Below are positions 7,115 through 9,914 of a stretch of 9,914 nt of DNA, in pieces. Source of the DNA: CAXTTV01 sp964247295 (GTDB lineage Bacteria; Chloroflexota; Ktedonobacteria; Ktedonobacterales; Ktedonobacteraceae); contig CAXTTV010000183.1 of the NCBI GenBank assembly GCA_964247295.1, positions 1 to 9,914 of the forward strand, given 5' to 3'. Made by a program: the position numbers and the translations under genes. The notes beneath the pieces are model-generated. The model did no database searches and was not told the DNA's origin. It saw nothing but the letters and a program-made list of their open reading frames with translations. The number at the start of each line of letters is the position of its first letter. The stretch's first letter is position 1.

Positions 7115-7175
7115 GCAAAATTTATGGGCAAACAACGCTTACTGATGCATCTTACACTAACGGAACACGCAGTTG

Positions 7176-7180
7176 AAGGA
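7176..7180 (+). promoter_or_regulatory. Ribosome binding site that sets the first GNAT start
   Basis: AAGGA lies seven bases before the ATG at 7188. It falls inside the longer reading that would begin with TTG at 7173, which argues for the shorter protein. Confidence 0.7.
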
Positions 7181-7187
7181 CGGGCAA

Positions 7188-7613
7188 ATGTGCGTAAATA
7201 TTACACATAACGACGCTGACCTGCTTGGGTCTCTGATGTTCGAGTCCTATCACAATACAATTGATGATGAGGGCGAAACACCTGCGGAGGCAACTGAGGA
7301 GATCCAACAGACGTTATCTGGAAAATATGGCCCGATCCTGGAAACGTGTTCTTTTCTGGTTGAGGAGCAGGATCGTGCTCTCTCTGCCACAATTGTCTCC
7401 TGGTGGCAGGGTGTGCAACATCCCTTTTTACTTTTTGCGATGACCGATCCTCAGGCTCAGAGACAGGGATTGAGCCGTTTTCTTTTGAAACGTAGCATCA
7501 ATGCACTACTAGCGGCTGGTTACTCTGATCTTTCTCTGGCGGTTACAATAGGAAATATACCGGCCCAAAAACTCTATGAAAGCATAGGATTTCAGGTGGT
7601 CAGAGAACAGTAA
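7188..7613 (+). CDS. GNAT-family N-acetyltransferase
   Basis: The 141-residue product is a probable acetyl-CoA-dependent N-acetyltransferase of unknown substrate. The N-terminal half contains the sequence FESYHNTIDDEGETPAEA, a signature shared by one small GNAT subgroup. The acetyl-CoA loop (motif A) is QAQRQGLSRFLL, reading Q-x-x-G-x-S, and the C-terminal motif B is NIPAQKLYESIGFQVV. The ATG is preceded at ideal distance by AAGGA. The stop lies 23 bases before the next gene, also a GNAT, so the pair is likely one transcript. The N-terminus is short but reaches the first strand and helix, so it looks complete. Confidence 0.85.
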   Translation: MCVNITHNDADLLGSLMFESYHNTIDDEGETPAEATEEIQQTLSGKYGPILETCSFLVEEQDRALSATIVSWWQGVQHPFLLFAMTDPQAQRQGLSRFLLKRSINALLAAGYSDLSLAVTIGNIPAQKLYESIGFQVVREQ

Positions 7614-7636
7614 ATTCTCGATGAAAGGGCCTACCA

Positions 7637-8128
7637 ATGCAGATACGGCCAGCTATCATGGCAGATACGGGCAGCATTGCCCATATTTATAACCAGGGGA
7701 TTGAGGACCAAGTCGCGACTCTGGAAACCGAACTACGCACACCCCAGGAGCGCGGGGAATGGTTGGCGGCTCGCGGCCCTCGTCATCCTGTGCTGGTCAC
7801 CGAGGATGATACGGGAACAGTGGTGGGATGGGGCTCACTAAATGCCTTCAATCCCAGACATGCCTATGATCATGTGGCTGATCTCTCCGTTTATGTTGAG
7901 CGGGGACAACGCGGTCGTGGTCTCGGAAAGCTCTTGCTTCAGGTCCTTGAGCAACAGGCCAGTCAGCTCAGTTATCATAAGCTGGTCCTGGCCTCTTTCC
8001 CAATCAATACAGCCGGGATGGCCTTGTACAAAAAACTTGGCTTCCGCGCGGTTGGCATCTACCATGAACATGGAATGTTGGATGGTAAGTGGATTGATGT
8101 GATTATTATGGAAAAGCTTCTGCGCTAA
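7637..8128 (+). CDS. GNAT N-acetyltransferase, phosphinothricin/arsinothricin-type
   Basis: The 163-residue product matches the pattern of the phosphinothricin (Pat/Bar) and arsinothricin (ArsN1) acetyltransferases, which inactivate glutamate-analogue antibiotics by acetylating their amino group. Family markers are IRPAIMADTGSIAHIYNQGI at the start, AT.ET at about 27-31, RHPVLV near 49, VVGWGSL near 62, motif A QRGRGLGKLLL near 91-101, the segment NTAGMALYKKLGFRAVGIY and the end HGMLDGKWIDVIIMEKLL. It looks closest to the ArsN1-like branch, but the true substrate cannot be read from sequence, and many relatives act on methionine sulfone or sulfoximine. AAAGGG (7624-7629) lies seven bases before the ATG. 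No arsenic genes (arsR, arsM, arsP) are nearby. Confidence 0.85.
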   Translation: MQIRPAIMADTGSIAHIYNQGIEDQVATLETELRTPQERGEWLAARGPRHPVLVTEDDTGTVVGWGSLNAFNPRHAYDHVADLSVYVERGQRGRGLGKLLLQVLEQQASQLSYHKLVLASFPINTAGMALYKKLGFRAVGIYHEHGMLDGKWIDVIIMEKLLR

Positions 8129-8151
8129 ATCTGTGTTCTCTTGTTCCTGGG

Positions 8152-8643
8152 CTAGTGATCTACAAGCTGCTTGTGACCCTGTGGACAGGTCCCCTTCCAA
8201 TAATCTGGCCCGCCCGTCATGTAATCTTCGTCCCAGATTTCCTCAAATTGCATGTGCTTATAGCAATACACCCCGATGCAATCCTTGCAGTAGAAAGGGG
8301 CGTATTCTCGATTAATCGCATGTAATGCCTCTACCTTCCCAGTAATCAAAGAGTCCCGAATATTGTCATAGGTGTCTTGAAAAAGCACTAAACCAAAGCT
8401 AAATGGAGCTTCCCGCATTTGCAAATATTCTTTGACAACAAATTCCGCCTTCCGTCCCGTCATAAATCGCGCACTTAAAACAGGATCTAACGGATGAGCC
8501 ACCTCTGAAGCAATTAATTCAACCTCCATTATCATCAGACATCCCTCTTCCTGACAATGGAATGTTGAAGAGAAACAGCCAGGAAGCAGCTCAACTGTGG
8601 AGAAGCGGAGGGGCGTCATGAATCTCTCTTCGTTCTCTGCCAT
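8152..8643 (-). CDS. Unrecognised Cys/His-rich, probably zinc-binding protein
   Basis: The protein has 163 residues from the ATG at 8641-8643, which follows a purine-rich GAAGAGAG. A longer reading to 8742 lacks a better site. No known catalytic domain is recognised. Two cysteine groups stand out. Near the start are C23, C30 and C35 (PGCF, FHCQEEGC). Near the end is the set C119-x-x-C122, C127-x-x-H130, then C153-P-x-G-H157 (YCKDCIGVYCYKHM and TCPQGHKQL). The C-terminal set could bind two zinc ions in a ribbon- or treble-clef-like fold, and the pattern YC..C...YC..H...CP.GH recurs in uncharacterised bacterial proteins. The middle (residues 50-115) has no cysteines. There is no signal peptide or membrane helix. 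It converges on the acetyltransferase gene with a 23-base gap and no hairpin between them. Confidence 0.7.
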   Translation of the reverse strand: MAENEERFMTPLRFSTVELLPGCFSSTFHCQEEGCLMIMEVELIASEVAHPLDPVLSARFMTGRKAEFVVKEYLQMREAPFSFGLVLFQDTYDNIRDSLITGKVEALHAINREYAPFYCKDCIGVYCYKHMQFEEIWDEDYMTGGPDYWKGTCPQGHKQLVDH

Positions 8644-8900
8644 AATCTCTCTTCTTTCAATCTTTAAAATATTGATGATACGGTTCCCACCTATTTTTCG
8701 TAAGTATAGTGGAGTATATCTTATGAGAGGCCCAAATAACACTTTTGGATGACGTTCTTCCTACCACTATATCGTTATTTTTTGATGGATATATACGCTT
8801 TATAATGGGAAAATCTGTTGCAGAGGTTATTGATAAAGTTGTTTTTCAGGACAGAAACAAGTAAGCTTTATAGGTAAATAGAAGGAGGTAGTTTAATTTT
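8644..8900. promoter_or_regulatory. Divergent intergenic region with possible promoters
   Basis: This 257-base AT-rich gap separates the minus-strand Cys/His-rich gene from the plus-strand GNAT gene. On the plus strand an exact TATAAT lies at 8801-8806 but its -35 position is only a T run. On the minus strand TATACT and TATCAT are candidates without good -35 boxes. An 8-bp inverted repeat, TATAGTGG (8705-8712) and CCACTATA (8764-8771), spans 51 bases and could be a regulator site. I see no ORF or RNA gene. Confidence 0.35.
8883..8889 (+). promoter_or_regulatory. Near-perfect Shine-Dalgarno with long spacing
   Basis: AGGAGGT within GAAGGAGGTA is an almost full anti-16S match, but it sits 11 bases from the ATG at 8901. 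Strong initiation is expected despite the long spacing. No better start lies closer. Confidence 0.65.
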
Positions 8901-9461
8901 ATGCCGTTCGCAACCTGGTGGCGCGGAGACTCCCTACCAGATCTCTCGCCCCTACCGCATTTCTCTGTTCAACGCTCAACCGATATTCAATTGATTACTC
9001 AATTGACCGATCTTTCTAAACAAGAGCTTGATCGCCGTTTTCAACGCGGAAACCATATTTACATTGCCTGTGTGTCAGGCGAGCCAGCAGCATATGGCTG
9101 GGCCGCGATGCAGGAGGGTGGGATCATTGAACTCCAGTTCTTTTTTCCTGTAACATCTGGCGATTGCTACTTATGGGACTTTAAGACGCTCCCTCAATGG
9201 CGAGGAAAGAGTATCTACCCACAGCTTCTTCAAGCAATTATAAAGCAGGAACATGCCATTCAGCATTTCTGGATCGTCTTTATGTCAAGCAATGCTGCTT
9301 CGTCTCGCGGAATCCAAAAAGCTGGCTTCCATATTGTGAGCGAGTTGTTTGTTTTTGGCGATCGCGTCACTGGCCTGACTCTACTCGATAATAGTCAATA
9401 CGCTCTCGCTAGCTCCGAATTTTTCCGACTGCCAATTGTTGCGAAAAAATCAGAGGCCTGA
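8901..9461 (+). CDS. GNAT-family N-acetyltransferase
   Basis: The 186-residue protein is a probable acetyl-CoA-dependent acetyltransferase of unknown substrate. The core signature is YLWDFKTLPQWRGKSIYPQL (about residues 90-109). It corresponds to the acetyl-CoA loop of the fold, though the third glycine of R-G-x-G is replaced by serine (RGKSIY). It continues with FWIVFMSSNAASSRGIQKAG and FHIV, the typical motif B. The N-terminal region (TDIQLITQLTDLSKQEL) is the helical substrate-binding part. The start is fixed by a strong ribosome site. Its downstream neighbour is convergent, with a hairpin between them. Confidence 0.8.
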   Translation: MPFATWWRGDSLPDLSPLPHFSVQRSTDIQLITQLTDLSKQELDRRFQRGNHIYIACVSGEPAAYGWAAMQEGGIIELQFFFPVTSGDCYLWDFKTLPQWRGKSIYPQLLQAIIKQEHAIQHFWIVFMSSNAASSRGIQKAGFHIVSELFVFGDRVTGLTLLDNSQYALASSEFFRLPIVAKKSEA

Positions 9462-9500
9462 CTATCACCATGAACGCTCTGGCAAAGTAGCTAGAATAAA

Positions 9501-9546
9501 AGAAAGGGCGCGAAACAGAGAACATTTCTCTGCTCACCGCCCTTTG
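9501..9546. terminator. Hairpin terminator between convergent genes
   Basis: The outer arms AAAGGGCG (9503-9510) and CGCCCTTT (9538-9545) pair perfectly. Inside them a second perfect stem, CAGAGAA/TTCTCTG (9516-9532), closes a three-base CAT loop, with five-base internal strands between the stems. On the minus strand the stem is followed by CTTTTATTC, a good U-rich tract, so it fits best as terminator of the desaturase gene. On the plus strand the tract CTTTGAGATCTTCT is weaker, so termination of the GNAT gene is possible. Confidence 0.72.
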
Positions 9547-9598
9547 AGATCTTCTATGATCCGATTTTTGGGGAAAACGTTTCCTACTCACTCATCCA

Positions 9599-9914
9599 TT
9601 ATTGAGCCGATGCGAAACTTTTCTTTCTGGTACGTAACGGCTCACCTACCTGGTGTAGATGACTTAAAATCTCCGTTAAAGCCTGCCAGGCGTTGGTCTC
9701 GTGATAGGCAATCGCATGCCTCTGGCAAAAGGCTTTGATGATCGGCTGGGCCTCTTTTAAGCGGTTACGAGGCATCGCTGGAAACAGGTGATGCTCAATC
9801 TGATAGTTGAGGCCACCATAGATGAAATCAGTCACAGGGTGCGAGTAAATGTTACGAGCTGTCACAACTTGCCGATGCAAGAAGTCCATATTGCTCTCTT
9901 TTTCTACAACTGTC
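9599..9914 (-). CDS. Membrane fatty acid desaturase, C-terminal part
   Basis: The visible 105 residues are the C-terminal end of a larger gene. The frame is open to the right edge with no stop, and TVVEKESN precedes the first ATG. The segment MDFLHRQVVTARNIYSHPV, then DFIYGGLNYQIEHHLFPAMP, contains the third histidine box (QIEHHLFP) that binds the di-iron site of acyl-lipid front-end or delta-type desaturases. These use O2 and electrons from ferredoxin or cytochrome b5 to introduce double bonds in membrane lipid acyl chains. Full members are about 330-370 residues, so about two thirds, including the first two histidine boxes and most membrane helices, lie outside. The regiospecificity cannot be told. 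The ATG at 9887-9889 is internal and should not be taken as the start. Confidence 0.9.
   Translation of the reverse strand, partial: TVVEKESNMDFLHRQVVTARNIYSHPVTDFIYGGLNYQIEHHLFPAMPRNRLKEAQPIIKAFCQRHAIAYHETNAWQALTEILSHLHQVGEPLRTRKKSFASAQ

Noticed and set aside
7124..7210. Short frame starting MGKQRLLMHLTLTEHAVEG before the first GNAT gene
   Set aside because: It has only 28 codons, no ribosome site and overlaps the GNAT start. I found no evidence that it is a gene or a frameshifted GNAT N-terminus.
1..9914. CRISPR array, insertion sequence, phage or toxin-antitoxin module
   Set aside because: I saw no regularly spaced repeats, transposase, integrase, terminal inverted repeats or paired small toxin/antitoxin genes anywhere in the window.

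Overview
The window is a stretch of ordinary bacterial chromosome of roughly balanced base composition, with short intergenic gaps, no rRNA or tRNA genes and no mobile element. The gene mix is a large leucine-rich-repeat protein, a MerR regulator, an NDH-2-type flavoprotein, several GNAT acetyltransferases and a fatty acid desaturase. It resembles soil bacteria with large genomes such as Ktedonobacteria (Chloroflexota) or some Gram-positives. That placement is an inference from gene content and style only. The sequence is a draft: a run of 10 N lies inside one gene, and two other genes carry reading-frame lesions that may be sequencing errors.

Layout. 1-248 is non-coding and ends in a GGGCCC-based hairpin, probably the terminator of the next operon. 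249-1674 (minus) is a two-gene operon: a MerR-family regulator followed, with a 26-base overlap, by a two-helix membrane protein with a possible PH-like domain. Its promoter at 1702-1733 has the MerR hallmark of a dyad inside an over-long 20-bp spacer, so self-regulation is likely. 1934-2408 (plus) encodes a secreted HNH-type nuclease, interrupted by the N run and followed by a strong hairpin terminator. 2609-3925 (plus) encodes a cytosolic protein made almost entirely of 16 leucine-rich repeats.

3944-5371 (minus) is a type II NADH dehydrogenase-like flavoprotein with an unusual N-terminal membrane segment. Upstream on the same strand, 5496-6706 is an EntS-like MFS exporter split by a one-base frameshift. 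On the plus strand, 6872-7114 is a small two-helix membrane protein cut by an in-frame TAG, followed by two GNAT acetyltransferases (7188-7613 and 7637-8128). The second resembles the phosphinothricin/arsinothricin acetyltransferases. 8152-8643 (minus) is an unrecognised Cys/His-rich, probably zinc-binding protein. 8901-9461 (plus) is a third GNAT protein, convergent with the C-terminal part of a membrane fatty acid desaturase (minus) that runs off the right edge. A long hairpin lies between them.

The genes do not form one pathway. Small-molecule resistance or detoxification is a loose theme (MerR operon, MFS exporter, GNAT pair). I found no convincing evidence of a new multi-gene system. The best leads are the MerR-controlled membrane protein, the Cys/His-rich orphan, and the two disrupted genes, which need read-level checking.
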